Shown one piece after another: positions 34,828-46,535 of a stretch of 64,000 bases of DNA. Position numbers and translations under genes: made by a program. Every line of letters begins with the position of its first letter. Within the stretch, counting starts at the first letter, position 1. The notes under the pieces were generated by a model. It saw nothing but the letters and a program-made list of their open reading frames with translations, had not been told where the DNA came from and made no database searches. The DNA comes from Ancylostoma caninum (Eukaryota; Nematoda; Chromadorea; Rhabditida; Ancylostomatidae), in assembly GCA_037903475.1 (NCBI GenBank), contig JBAJFG010000167.1, positions 62,001-126,000 on the forward strand, read 5' to 3'.

Positions 34828-35452
34828 TTAGGTTGGTGCATAAGTAAAGCGGCTTTTTCGCGACTCATTTTCCCCTCAAAAATTAACGCTTCTTGAACGT
34901 ATCCACCATCTTATGCTCTACCACTTCGAGAAAGGTTAGAATGCAATGCAGCACAATCATTCCGCGATCTCAACGAAATTTTGGCTGAAGAAAAATCAGC
35001 AGAGCCAAGTCGAAAAATATTTAAATAGTTCAAGAGGAGGGACAATCCTACAGATGAAGAAGGAAGAGCTGTACGATCAAATTTTGACGACCAGGAGCTC
35101 TTGGCAGCCGTGGAAGGGAACGTGGTTTGATTGACGAAATTCCTCAAAAAATGGATCCTGCTCGTTTTGCTACGAAAAATCGGTGGAAAAAAAATCCATG
35201 CTTTTTCGACCATTTTGGGAGGAAGAACCACGGTCGAATGGTCCATATGTCAAGCTTTCATCCACTTTCAGGCTGCCCAAAATTCCTGGTGCTCGGAATT
35301 TGTTCTCCAATCTCTTTTTTGTTAATCTATAAAGCTTGTACCTTACGAATATGGACAATCTTTCAACTTAGCCTTGCTGAATGGTCCAAGCTCCTATTTT
35401 TATCGCGAAATGAAGTCGCGGAAAAAGCGGCATTAATTATGCACCAACTTCA
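34828..35452. mobile_element. Internally deleted mariner element
   Basis: The left end TTAGGTTGGTGCATAAG and the right end (reverse complement near-matching, CTTAATTATGCACCAACTT reading outward on the plus strand) are mariner-type inverted repeats, flanked by TA on both sides (34826-34827 and 35453-35454). Between them are remnants of mariner transposase: one frame around 35055-35130 reads DEEGRAVRSNFDDQELLAAV, matching the linker after the helix-turn-helix domain, and a later part resembles the C-terminal region. Frameshifts separate them and the catalytic core is missing. At about 625 bp it is half the usual 1.3 kb. It cannot encode an active transposase. Confidence 0.85.
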
Positions 35453-35454
35453 TA

Positions 35455-38400
35455 AATTCTCTTACACTGTCTTTTAGCCATAAATTGTGCTCTCTTTATG
35501 AGGGGTCAATTACACAAACAACACGAAGACGGTAACAGGCAACTGCAAGAATTTCACTATATTCATTCCAGCGAACCGCCCTCATTCCTTCCAATCAGTT
35601 GAGGAGCTCCAACTGCTGATTCCTGTCCTTCAGTGTGTGGGAAATCGCGCCAACCTTTTAGGACAAACAATCAGTTAAACTTTGATTAAGAAACAAGAAC
35701 TAAGTGGTATTTTTGGATCCATGGTCAGGAATTTTGTATAGACTACTTACTTGCAATGAACTTAGGGGATGAAATAAAATTTACCTCGCATGATGATATT
35801 ATCAGGCTAGCCTAAACTTTAATGAAGAAGAATAATGTTTTCTTTTCTCGAAAAGGAAGGAATTCTTCACTCAGTTCCGCTCGGCCTCAATGACCAGCTC
35901 AATTTCTCCTTCGTGCGAATGGCAGCGGAAGCAACCAAGGAAATGTCTCCAATTTGACTTTGTGATGTTTTTCTTCAGTGTCATTTCTAATTCCCGCCCA
36001 GATCTCTATTTCACAATTTGAGTTTCTACATGCCTTTATGCGGATCTGAATAACATGGTGTACGTTACAAAATCATAGACTTTTGTTGCAATGACAGATG
36101 CAGTTGGGACCGCCTGCGATTCCATCCTCATAGAAATCATAATTGATGTTTTTCGATCAGTTCTACCCTACGACATTGCAAAGGATATATTGCTGCCAGC
36201 ATCTAACAGTTAAACAATCCTAAACCTATGCTATATTACACCAAAAGAGTTAGTGCTTACCGTTATTAAAGTTCAATTGGTGCAAACATTATCTTGGGAC
36301 GCTCTGTATGGTTAGCTTTATTTATTTCTTTGATTACAGGTTTGCTCAAGCACGTGCAAAGGAGCATAATTAGAAGACATTATCCAGTCGGATAGACGCG
36401 CTTTAGCGGATATGCTGGTGTGGTTTGCACACTCTACTATCCATTAACAACTTAACCACGGATATTTGAATCCACTCCACAACACACCCTTACCCGCAGG
36501 GATTTCACTAGATAGCGATCAACAATCTACTCTTTCATCATTTCGTGTTGCCTCTCACCAAGACACTGCATTTGCCCCAAGAAATGAACACGTGGATGGT
36601 TACTCGTATTGAATAGCAGAGTGGATAAGGAGAAGCGTTGGCGTGATGTATACCCACTTATCTTTTCCATCCCATGGCTAATTATAACAAATTGGATGGG
36701 GACTCAGCACAGTTCTTATTTCTTTTCCTCCAAGAGTCGTTGTTTTCTGGAATTTCGTTGCATTATTGAATACAGTTTCAGAAATATCACTAGAAGTATA
36801 GTGAGGATCGGTTTATCTAACGAATTTCCCTACTTGAGGGTACAAAACTGTGGAGTCCGCTGCATGCTGGAAACGCTATTTTGTGTTGTCGTAGTGGCTG
36901 ATCGTGGAGACATTTAGCGCCTTCCTTTTCATATGGGAGCGGAAGGAGCGAGTGCAGCGCACGACGCGGTTGCGCTTCTGGTTGCAGGACATCCAAGATG
37001 TGCCAATCTGCTGCGGGTTCTGGCCGGCTACATGCAAACGATAGACGATTTGACTAGGGAACGATTACGAAAGATTTGATCACACAGCTCTAATCAGAGA
37101 ACCTTTCAGAAAGTTGTCAGAGCCGATCCGATCAGAAGACCTGCAGAAGAAGTACATAATTCTTATTGAGGTCATCCGTCGACTCTCTGTCTTTCTGCAT
37201 CGATTAGGCCTAGCAATCCTTTAGCAAGCGGATACGAATACGGTTTAAAATGAGACTGGATATTAGATGTCCATAAACGCGCGCTCCTATGCGTCCTCAA
37301 CTCCAGAATTTTGTAAGCTCTACCGACGCTCACTGTACATAGTTGCACAGATATTCGCTTACGAGATCATCTCAAGTGTGCAGACAACCACTTTAGACCG
37401 TTCTTCCGAAACGAACACGCCACGAGTTCGAACAAACATATGGTTGGGTGGCATTGCGATGTGGTTCTTCTTTCGCAGTTTAAAGGACGCCGTGTTGCTT
37501 ACGTTGCCATTGGCTTGGCACTAACACGGACGGAGGTCGTTTCTGCTCCGTTGCACTTTGATGGCGGAAAGGGATGTTCGCAATTGGTTCTTGACCCTTA
37601 CGGATAGTGTTCTTGAAGGAGGTATACAAAATCTCGCCGCTAGTTTTGCTCTGCATATTTGTAACTCAGTAGCGATCAATAGTCACGCCAAATGCATAAC
37701 TTCGTGCTGAGCTTGCCTTGACTCATTTTTCTTTCCTATTCACCCGATCCTTGCCTTTTCCTTGTTTTCAAGTACGTTCACTTTGGTGCAGCATCTTTTA
37801 GGTGGCTTTTGCCTTTTTACACAGCTGCGTTTCTTTATGTCTTTTCCCAAACAGGTACATTTCCGTATAACATTTCCAGCGTTTTTTTTGTTGGGTATGT
37901 ACATGTATTTATACTATATTTATAATGCTGCAATATCGTTTAAAAAAGCTGCGACGAAAACTCTTCAACTTTTTAAAATATGTACGACTTGACCTCCATC
38001 CTTAACTTTCCCTAAGTGTTAACTAGAAAAACTCCGTTGGCCACAAAAATTTGGGAATAGGAATGAGCGACTCGTTGATTAAACAAATACCGGACCCGGG
38101 TCATCTCAAAAACAAAGCGCCGTAATATACACATATTTACATACATAGGATTGACAGGCGAGAGTGTGTACTACATGGTGTAGACGATTAGAAATGGTGT
38201 GTCAATAACTCTCGTATTCACATTGTTATAATTACTGAAATCCTTGATCAGCTTGGTGAGCGCTGTCCGATTAATCAAAAACCTCCCAGAAATTTTCCAC
38301 CGATTTGTGCTGTGATAGTGAGTGGTGTTCAATTTGTTTTTGCCACCTTATTTTACTGCAATTCCAGATTATTTCTTCTTAGTACCGAATGCAGTTGATT

Positions 38401-39240
38401 TGATTTGATTTCTTTCCACAAGAACACTTATTTTTTTCCTTTTCGTCATCTTGGAGGAAAAACAGTGATGCTGGTTGCGGACGCAACACCTGTGCAAGTA
38501 CACACAGTGCAATCAGAGCTATCTAGAGGCACATCCTAATTCATTCATAAAGAAAGTACAGTCAGACTGTACACTCATCCTTACGACGTCCCCGATGTTG
38601 ATAGTCGATTAGGTAGGCTAGTCAGCAATACAGCGTGACCGGCGACTGGTCCTTGATAGGTGCGTAGGCACAAGCACCCTCACCAAGCTTCGGGTCAAGT
38701 TCTGCTCCTAAGCAAGCGAAAACCCTCAAGCAAGTACACGAGTCTCATTGACTATACTAATTTCATCAGCTCTCTCTCTCTTAAACCCCAAACAGCTGCG
38801 TGGCTCAGCGAGAGATTATCCAAGTAGGCAAGATTGGGAAGGATGGGGTAATCACTAGAGTGAAAAATATGAGAGTTGAGCGTAAAATGAATCGCAGAAA
38901 CGCATCGCCAAGGTTGGGTAGCATCATTACGGAGGGAGTGGTATAGGCGAGTTGAGTCAGTCGGTGGTACGGATGGATTCAATGGAGATTATGCCTGCAT
39001 TATTGACTCTGCTGAGTTGGATAGCATACTGCAAAGCATACGCGCAATGTCTTTTGAATTAAAAACCTGAGAAGCTGTAGATTTGAGTCATTGGTCGTGG
39101 CTTGTTCTTCCCTCAACTTACGGCAAGTTTAACTTCTTTCAGTTATGAATGATGTCGTTTACCAAGGAACGTTCCAGCGCTCCTACTACATCATAATATT
39201 ACACGAAGTAATTTCAGAACGTACTAGTGCTACTACCGGA
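35455..39240. other. No supported gene
   Basis: Nearly 4 kb of AT-rich sequence. The frames at 36609-36917, 37267-37524 and 37762-37992 have no recognisable domains, no clear splice context and no relatives elsewhere in the window. No repeat structure stood out. Confidence 0.5.
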
Positions 39241-39248
39241 CGACAACC

Positions 39249-40973
39249 AGGGTCAAGCGTGTATTGATAAATTATCAACGGGGGGTCGTATGGTGGGCGG
39301 ATAAAGGGGGGGGGGTCGTAGAGGGGAGGAGTCGTGGTTGTGGTAGGGAATTCGGGTACTACTTTCAGTAGTACTGCTGCTGAACCACCGTGCGAGACTG
39401 AATATCGGAAGGTCATTTATGTTCATACGTACCGTCAGTTCTGCTCACCCTTGGAAGCCGAAAATAGTCATGCTATGGAAACTACCAACTGTGCTCTGCG
39501 TTCAAGTTTCAGCTCTCCAGCATCAATAGAAAAGATTCAGCACAAGAATTGCGGAAATGATGTTTAGTTGATAAAAATGGCCTTTTTTTAACTTTTTTCA
39601 TCGACTAGATCGAAGCAAGAAGGATGACAACTGCGGAAAAGGATGCGGAAAAGGAACCACACTGCTTGAGAGCACTAAACTCCTACTACTCAAAACTGTG
39701 AAAAAATCGGAACATCAACTGACTACATCTCCTGCTATCCACGTCCAACCAAAATCATGCCTCAGAGCAAGCCGAAATTCCAGGTGAAATTTTTTGCACG
39801 TTTATATTGCCAGTCCTACCCAGTCCTGCAGGCCGATAAAAAGTCATACTATGGACCTCATCCAACTGTGCTTTACTCCCAAGTTTCAGATCTCCATTTC
39901 CAAAAGGAAAGATTTAGCACGAGAATCACGGAGATGAGGTTTCGTCGATAAAAATGGCTTTTCTTACATGTTTTTATCGACGGAGTTGAATCGCGGTGGA
40001 GCCAGCTGCAGGAAAAGGATCTATGCATCCTAAAAGCGTAAACCTTCGACAATTTAAAACTGGAAGAAAATCGGTACCTATGCAGGCTAAATCTCCGGCA
40101 ATGAGTGTCCGACCACAACTATGCCTCTGAGCGAGTCAAAATTCTAGGTAAAAATATTTGCACTTTCGTACTGCTAGTCCTACACAGTCCTGCGAACCGA
40201 CAAACAGCCATTTTGTGGAGTTCACCCAACTGTGCTTTACCCCAAGTTTCAGATCTCCAGGTCCAAGAGGAAAGATTCAGCACGAGAATTACGGAGATGA
40301 GGTTTTGTCGATAAAAATAGCTTTTTTAATCGCGACAGAGACAAATGCAGTAAAAATGGCTATGCAGCCTGAAAGCGCAAACCTTCGACTATTTAAAACT
40401 GAAAAAAGATCGGCAGCTAAATGGACTAGATCTCCTGCTATTCAGGTCCACCTACAACCATACCTCTGAGTGAGCCAAAAATTTTAGGTGGATGTTTTTA
40501 CACGTTCGTACTGCTCGTCCTGCTCAGTCCTGCAGCTCGATAAAGTGTCCTTTCGTGCACCACTTTTGATTATCCCGAGCTCACCAAAGGCGCACGTTAG
40601 TCGTGCAAAAATTTTAGCCTTGGAGGGGATCGAATCCTTGACTATGTAGATGACGTATATCGATATTCTTCATGACAAATTTGAAGCAAATCGCTTGAGT
40701 GAGTCTGAACTCACACTTTCAGAGCGATATTCGCCAAACGCGTACATTTCAACTTTTTGCAAGAATTCCGGATAGAGAGGGTATCGAACCCTTGATGGTG
40801 TAAGCGGTGGCTATTCCTCTTGCGGCTATAACGTTTGAATTTGAAGTCGGGTAGTGTCTGCATTTTCGTTCTCATTTCTCATCTCATTTGAAATTTGTGT
40901 ACGAAAGAGGGATCGGAAGGGGGGGGGGTCGTATGGGAGTCGACCTTCTATCATCATCGCGCTTGACCCTGAT
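39249..40973. mobile_element. Foldback element with internal tandem array
   Basis: The left terminus CAGGGTCAAGCGTGTATTG, followed by a G tract and GTCGTA, is mirrored at the right by GGGGTCGTATGGG and then CGCGCTTGACCCTG. The interior from about 39440 to 40545 is a degenerate tandem array, period about 360-380 bases and about three units. Each unit holds CCAACTGTGCT, AAGTTTCAG, TCTCCA, AAAGATT(T/C)AGCAC and GTCGATAAAAATGGC. Frames in the array repeat with the units and carry no domain. Confidence 0.6.
40612..40860 (-). repeat. Two diverged tRNA-like (SINE-like) segments
   Basis: On the minus strand, the segment at about 40741-40860 has an A-box-like TAGCCGCAAGAGG and, about 30 bases on, a B-box GGGTTCGATACCC. 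A diverged companion at about 40612-40740 keeps AAGGATTCGATCCCC. Both share a TTTGAAG-type flank, so they look like a tandem pair. No full cloverleaf forms, so this is not called a tRNA gene. A tRNA-derived SINE fragment is the simplest reading. Confidence 0.35.
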
Positions 40974-41214
40974 GACAATAAGTCCTTAGCCGTAGAGTTG
41001 CTGCAGGGATTTCCGTGACTGAGTATTTGTGTTTAGTTTCCAGCTTCCCAGCTGTCTCAAGCACAAATGTACAACTTCATACATATTCCATGACTCTATG
41101 TGAATCTTGTTTGAGTTGCAGACAGGAAACGAGACGGTAATTTTCGCCAATAGCTCTTGGTGACGCCTTTTCCAAGAACTTCTCTTGGTTCACTCTTCAA
41201 ATCGCTGATTTGTG

Positions 41215-41650
41215 TTTGACACCGGCGCTATAGTCCTCCTGGACTGTAGCACCCTGCGTCGTCGTCGCTGGCGACTGTGAGGCCGGTGCGTATCGATTGT
41301 GGGCGGGGCGTCGCGGCGGCCGCCAAGGTTTGCAACCGCTCACAATCGATTTGCGCCGAAGCCGCAGTCGCCAACATTGGCGGCCACCAATCTGCAATGT
41401 TGGCGACCAATCGATAGGCACCGATGTCACAGTCGCTATTATCGGCGGACGCCGTCGCCGGCGACGGCGTCCGCTGCCGCGACGCCCCGCCCACAATCGA
41501 TGCGCGCTGGTGTCGCAGTCCCAGTCACGGCGACGTAGGGTGCTACAGTCCTCGAAGACTATAGCGGCATTGTGAGCGACGGCAGCCGCCGATGTTGGCG
41601 ACTGTGACGTCAGTGCCTATCGATTAGTGCTATACTCCTCGAGGAGTATA
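41215..41650. repeat. GC-rich multi-palindrome
   Basis: Several mutually complementary blocks are interleaved: CAATCGAT flanked by GTGGGCGGGGCGTCGC (about 41303) and its reverse complement (about 41480), GACGCCGTCGCCGGCGACGGCGTC at 41449-41472, and GCTATAGTCCTCCTGGAC-type ends. The motif GGCGACTGTGACGTCAGTGCC also recurs in both orientations. Frames on both strands are arginine-rich artefacts of this sequence. Confidence 0.7.
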
Positions 41651-41659
41651 GCGGCTACC

Positions 41660-43680
41660 TGAGAGAATAGGAGCTTTCTTCCTTGGCGACCTCACTGCTA
41701 CGATAATCTCATTGACCGAAGTCAATAGGTTGCCACCCCAACTTTTTACCACCGTAAGTAACGAACTCGACGGCAAACATGGATGGAACGAAATCTCTAG
41801 GGGATATTGTTATTTCTTAGGCTAAGTACATCTGATAAAAATGAAATGGATATTTGATGGAAAAAAAAAGAAAAAAAGGGCATTCGATGAAAAAAAAAGT
41901 TAAAATAGGGATTTTCCATCAAGTTTCGAAACGGAAAGCAACACAAGTTTGCTCTAGTCCCACAGTTCCTGACTTCAGCACATCCGTCATATTTGCTAGA
42001 TGACTAGCGCAATCTCTGAAGCTCAATTGAAATTCCAATTTACTGGCCTGCCCAATCAATGCTTCATAATTTGTTGTATTTGGCCAAAGTATTTGTTGTC
42101 ACCCTGTACATGTACTGCTACAGAAGTTCAATATTGCCCAACCAAACAATTTCTATGACATGGTCGTATCGTCAATTTTTGGCCTGGAGTTGTTCGCGAT
42201 ATTAAGTGTATACTGCGTAATAAGGTTGCGCTATCCTGCTGGTCCAGTGGCGCAATTTTGCCGATGGATTGGTTCTGTTGTCATCGTTTTATAAGTTTTG
42301 CTCTGAAATTAGTGGAGAGTCACGTGCTCTGGAATTATTGGAGAGTCACGTCACGTCGTTATTTTCTGTTATTTCTGGCGAATATGGGAAACATCACCCC
42401 TTGTTTTCAAACGAAAGGTTGGGCAGAGTCTTCTTCTTCTCCTTTTCTTCTTTTCTTCTTCCTTCTCATCATCGTCATCACCATGACCATCATGTTCATC
42501 TTCTTCACCTCCTACTCCTTAGCGTCTCTCCCGCACATTTGCGGGATTTTTCGGTTTTTTATGCCGCTATGTTGGGTCTTCTACGACGGATTCTCTGCGT
42601 ATTCTTTTAGACTCTGACCTCTTTCATATCTTCCTATAGCATTTTTTTCATCTGTTTTCGGTGCACTTCTAGAGCTTCTAGAGCTCTTGACGGTAACCTC
42701 CATCTCCGGGGCTACTTGGTAGAATGCAGCCACATTACCCTCATCATCAGTAAGTTCAGGAACGAACTCTTGTTACAGCCAATCATAGCTATGTTCTGAC
42801 AAGTTCGTCAGCTAAATTTGTATCGTTTATGTTATGGTTTATATGCACTAAACAGTAGTGATGCTTTGTACTTGCGTGGTCTTTCCACATTAACCGCTAA
42901 AACAATGGGACTAGACCTTAGGATCCTTTGTTTCTATGATTAGCCGTTACGTGACAAACCTTGGGACATGCCTACACCGTCGTGCACGCACTTTGTATAA
43001 ATGACGGTTCGTCTGCAGGTGTCACCGTGTTCGCTATTCTGGATCTTGATAATTGATCGAAGAATTACTAAGATTATCAGATATCTTCATTGACCTCCTT
43101 TCTAAATACAGACGTTTAGATGTAATACTCCTTTCCTCCCTATCCCTCCCCCCCCAACTTGACAAAACTACGTCCAAGTGAGCTGATGACAGCACCACCT
43201 CCCCCCAACCCCTCCCCTCACCAACAAGAATGGATCAAGAATGGATAAATTACTTGAAATTTTCGAATAAGTTCATTTTAATCGTTTATTTTTATAACAT
43301 TTCAGGTATTAATGCTTGATTATTTAATATCAAAATGTCCATGGATGAGACCGTGGTTTTTTCCTACGCCCTCGTTCACCCCACCCCATCCCCCTCTCCC
43401 GATTGGCTCGGTATTTTTGCGCCGGCCACTGTTGTGTATTTGCCTACATGTTTGTATGTCTGTTTATCTATCTGTTTGTTGTTTGTCTGTCAAGTGGCTC
43501 GACCCGTCTTTGTCTATTGAGTCAATGCTGATATGCATATCAAACCTATGTAGGACCTACAAACCTATAGGGTTCTGAACAGCCTTCTTTCTGAATTTTA
43601 GAAACTTAAAAAAAATTTCTGTTTCGCATCCGGTGTCATTCTATGTATCTTCTAAGTAATGTTTCTAAAGTGCATGTCAT
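41660..43680. other. Upstream region of the ZP gene; no other gene supported
   Basis: Contains A-rich runs near 41870, a Tc1/mariner-like solitary terminus near 42080-42112 (TTGTTGTCACCCTGTA), pyrimidine-rich runs at 42440-42500 and 43130-43220, and the approach to the ZP gene. Frames at 42258-42617 are low-complexity (Ser/Phe/Leu/His). Promoter elements could not be identified. Confidence 0.45.
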
Positions 43681-43683
43681 TGC

Positions 43684-43700
43684 AGAAGAAACACAAGAAA
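43684..43700 (+). promoter_or_regulatory. Splice acceptor directly upstream of ZP gene ATG (possible spliced-leader site)
   Basis: GTCATTGCAG ends at 43685, and the initiator ATG follows 15 bases later at 43701. An acceptor so close to the start codon with no matching upstream exon fits spliced-leader trans-splicing, which is common in nematodes. A 5' UTR intron is the alternative. Sequence alone cannot separate the two. Confidence 0.5.
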
Positions 43701-46447
43701 ATGCTGCTACGGTTAGCGTCATCGACTGTATCGGCTATTCTTATGGTAATGACGGCCACATTTGCCGCTGAAGTAGAATTCGAGAACGCTCTCACAGGTG
43801 AGCGAAGGCGCCTGGCTCTCATTTCCTGAGTAATTTCGGCTGTGCACGTGTTGACCTTGCACTTTTTGGGCCATCGAATTCGTTCCTAATTTCTGCCACC
43901 CGCTTACGTTAGGACCGTCGCTCGAATGCGAGCGACCTCTCGGCTAGCGCGAGCCAGCGCAGGTCTCAACGCAGAAGGCCTCTCAACGCAGAAGGCCATC
44001 TTGGCGCATCGTTTTTCCTGAGCACATTCTCGTCTTGCTCTGTCAAAGAAACCAAAAGACCATTGGGCCAGTGTACATGTCCTTGGAGGTCAACAGCTTG
44101 TGTCGCTATGAATGACACGGATGACCTTTTCTGATACGCTGAACGGTAAATAAATAAAACAGAGCCCGGAATTCCTCACATTATTTAAAGGATTTACTCT
44201 CGCCAAAGAGGAGAGAAATTTTCAAGACGCTGGACAAGCTGCTTTACTCTTCTTTTTAGATAAGCCATCGATAGAATGCGGACATGGACGACTATCAGTT
44301 GGCATAAGCACGTCCAAAGAGCCGCCATCACACGTATTCGCTAAGGGGCATTTCAGTAGGCCAGATTGTTCCTTCAGAAACACTACACACGTGGTTTTCG
44401 ACTTTGAGAAATGTGACATCAGTCGGAAACGAGAGGTAGGTGGAGTTACTCTGACCATCATCGTGATACATATTTCAAACCAATTAGAGGGATAGAAAAT
44501 AAGGTGGTGCAGCTCACTTGTAGCAGCACTGTATGCGATCAGTGAGCTTCATCAAGGGCTTTTCAGGCGTCACAACAACCATATAATAGAGGAAATGTCA
44601 AAACTCGTTGAATAACAATTTAGGTAACGCGGAAATACACAGCAATCCATCATAAATATTTATTGGTGTGGAAATATTCAGCAATTGCGTCCGATTACTG
44701 TTATTCTCTCACTGTTATTTTTTTGGTTAAGTTTGAGGACTAATGTAAAACAATGCTTCGAGCAAAGAATTCATTTAATTATTTCTTACGCAAACTGAGG
44801 AACGACCTCTTAAACTGTCTAGTAAATACAAATAGTAAATTGAATAAACTGCCTTAATGCCATTTTCGCAATTCATCATACTCTGAGCCACTATGCGTTG
44901 GGGGAGCTCAGAAAAGATTTCATATGCATGTCCAAGAATAACAATTATATTATGTTGAGCAATAAGTTCGTGCGGTTTTTCTGAGCATTCAGTGTTTTTT
45001 CACGGAATGGACTTGTTGAACTTAGGTTTTTCTAGAAGTTAACGTCCGCAATACTTCCATTTCACAATTAGAGCAAGTCCTTGCGAGAAATCTTCGCATA
45101 ACTCTATGAACTGTGCGTGCAGAACAAGATTCATCCTCCAGCCCAAACTCGGCCTCTCTGAAGCAGACATCCACTTCTGCGCTGTCCCTTCAACAGCACT
45201 GGCTTCCATTTAGACACTGTCAGTATCCCCAGCAGCTTGAGCTGCATTTGTTTCGCTATTGTTCTGGAACAGTTGGAGGCGTCGAAGATGTACGCTTTTG
45301 TCCAATTGGCGGGTCACATCCCATGCGACAGGAAAGGAGAAGTAACGGGAATTGGGGATATTGGTTATAATTTTCGTAAAGAGAAACACAAGAGCTACAA
45401 GATGACCTATGATAGGCTATATGAGTTAGTTCAGATCTCGTAAAAAATTGAATTGAAAAAAAATCGCGCGAACTTATTGCCCAACCCAATACTTGTAGGC
45501 TTTACATGCTTAACTGGTTCTTCATATGTACTTATCATTGAGATATGGTCTTATTTTTATTTCATACTACATACTACCAGTGGCGGACGCAGAAAGTGGG
45601 CGGGAGGGGGGGCGTGGGAAGAAAAGTGGGGTCTCCGCCGTTTTGGGGACCCAGACGGAAAATAAAATTAATAATAATATTAATTATAATAATAAACAAT
45701 AAATAAAAAATATATTAAAAATAATAATAAAAATAAACAATTAAAAATAAACTAACACAAGATTTTTATTTGTATTGTAAAGTAATTTCGAAAATTTGGC
45801 GACCCATTCTCGGGGGGGGGGGCGCGCCCCCCGCCCCCCTGCGTCTGCCACTGCATACTACATATTTCTATTTCAACTTCATCTTCTTTGAGCGCATTTC
45901 TTTTAAACCATTGTTGACTAACTATTGAAGGCATTCATCAAATGTTCCTCTATTGAACTTTCAGTTTCTGTGTTTATTTTTTTCTTTGGCACGGGTTTGT
46001 TTTTCACATACGCCTTAGGTAGCGTAGTAAATTACTATTATTATTACTAGTGATCTATCAGGCTTTTGTTTTGGAGAAATTTCCTTTGGCCTGGCCTGAA
46101 TAAGCGACCCCAGTCCAAATCCAAGGCATCACACACGTCCAGATTCATTTCATATAATGTCGAAGGCATGAACGTGCTCTCAAACATTGAGCCCCACCAG
46201 AATCCCAAAAATCCCTTTGAGATCCAAAAATCTACGTTACCTTGCCATTCTCTGCACACCCGCTTTTTGGATCGAATTAAAAGTAGCCTTTTGCATATAC
46301 AAAACTTGTAGCCTTCATGTATGTTTAAAATTCAAAATTGGTGCATTTAGTGTCGACAATGCATTTGTAGTCGACGGTCAATAGACAGACACCCCAAGTG
46401 ACTCGTCATTTTCGAGGCATAAAAAGTCAGCTCTTATTTATGGTAAG

Positions 46448-46535
<88 letters not shown>

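Noticed and set aside
40741..40860. tRNA gene on the minus strand
   Set aside because: A- and B-box-like motifs are present, but acceptor and anticodon stems do not form. Kept only as a SINE-like repeat.
41197..41575. Arginine-rich frames on both strands
   Set aside because: Products of the GC-rich palindrome. The two strands give mirror-image Arg-rich peptides.
42258..42617. 119-codon plus-strand frame with a hydrophobic stretch
   Set aside because: The hydrophobic segment comes from a TTC/ATC-rich pyrimidine tract. An overlapping frame is equally open and His-rich.
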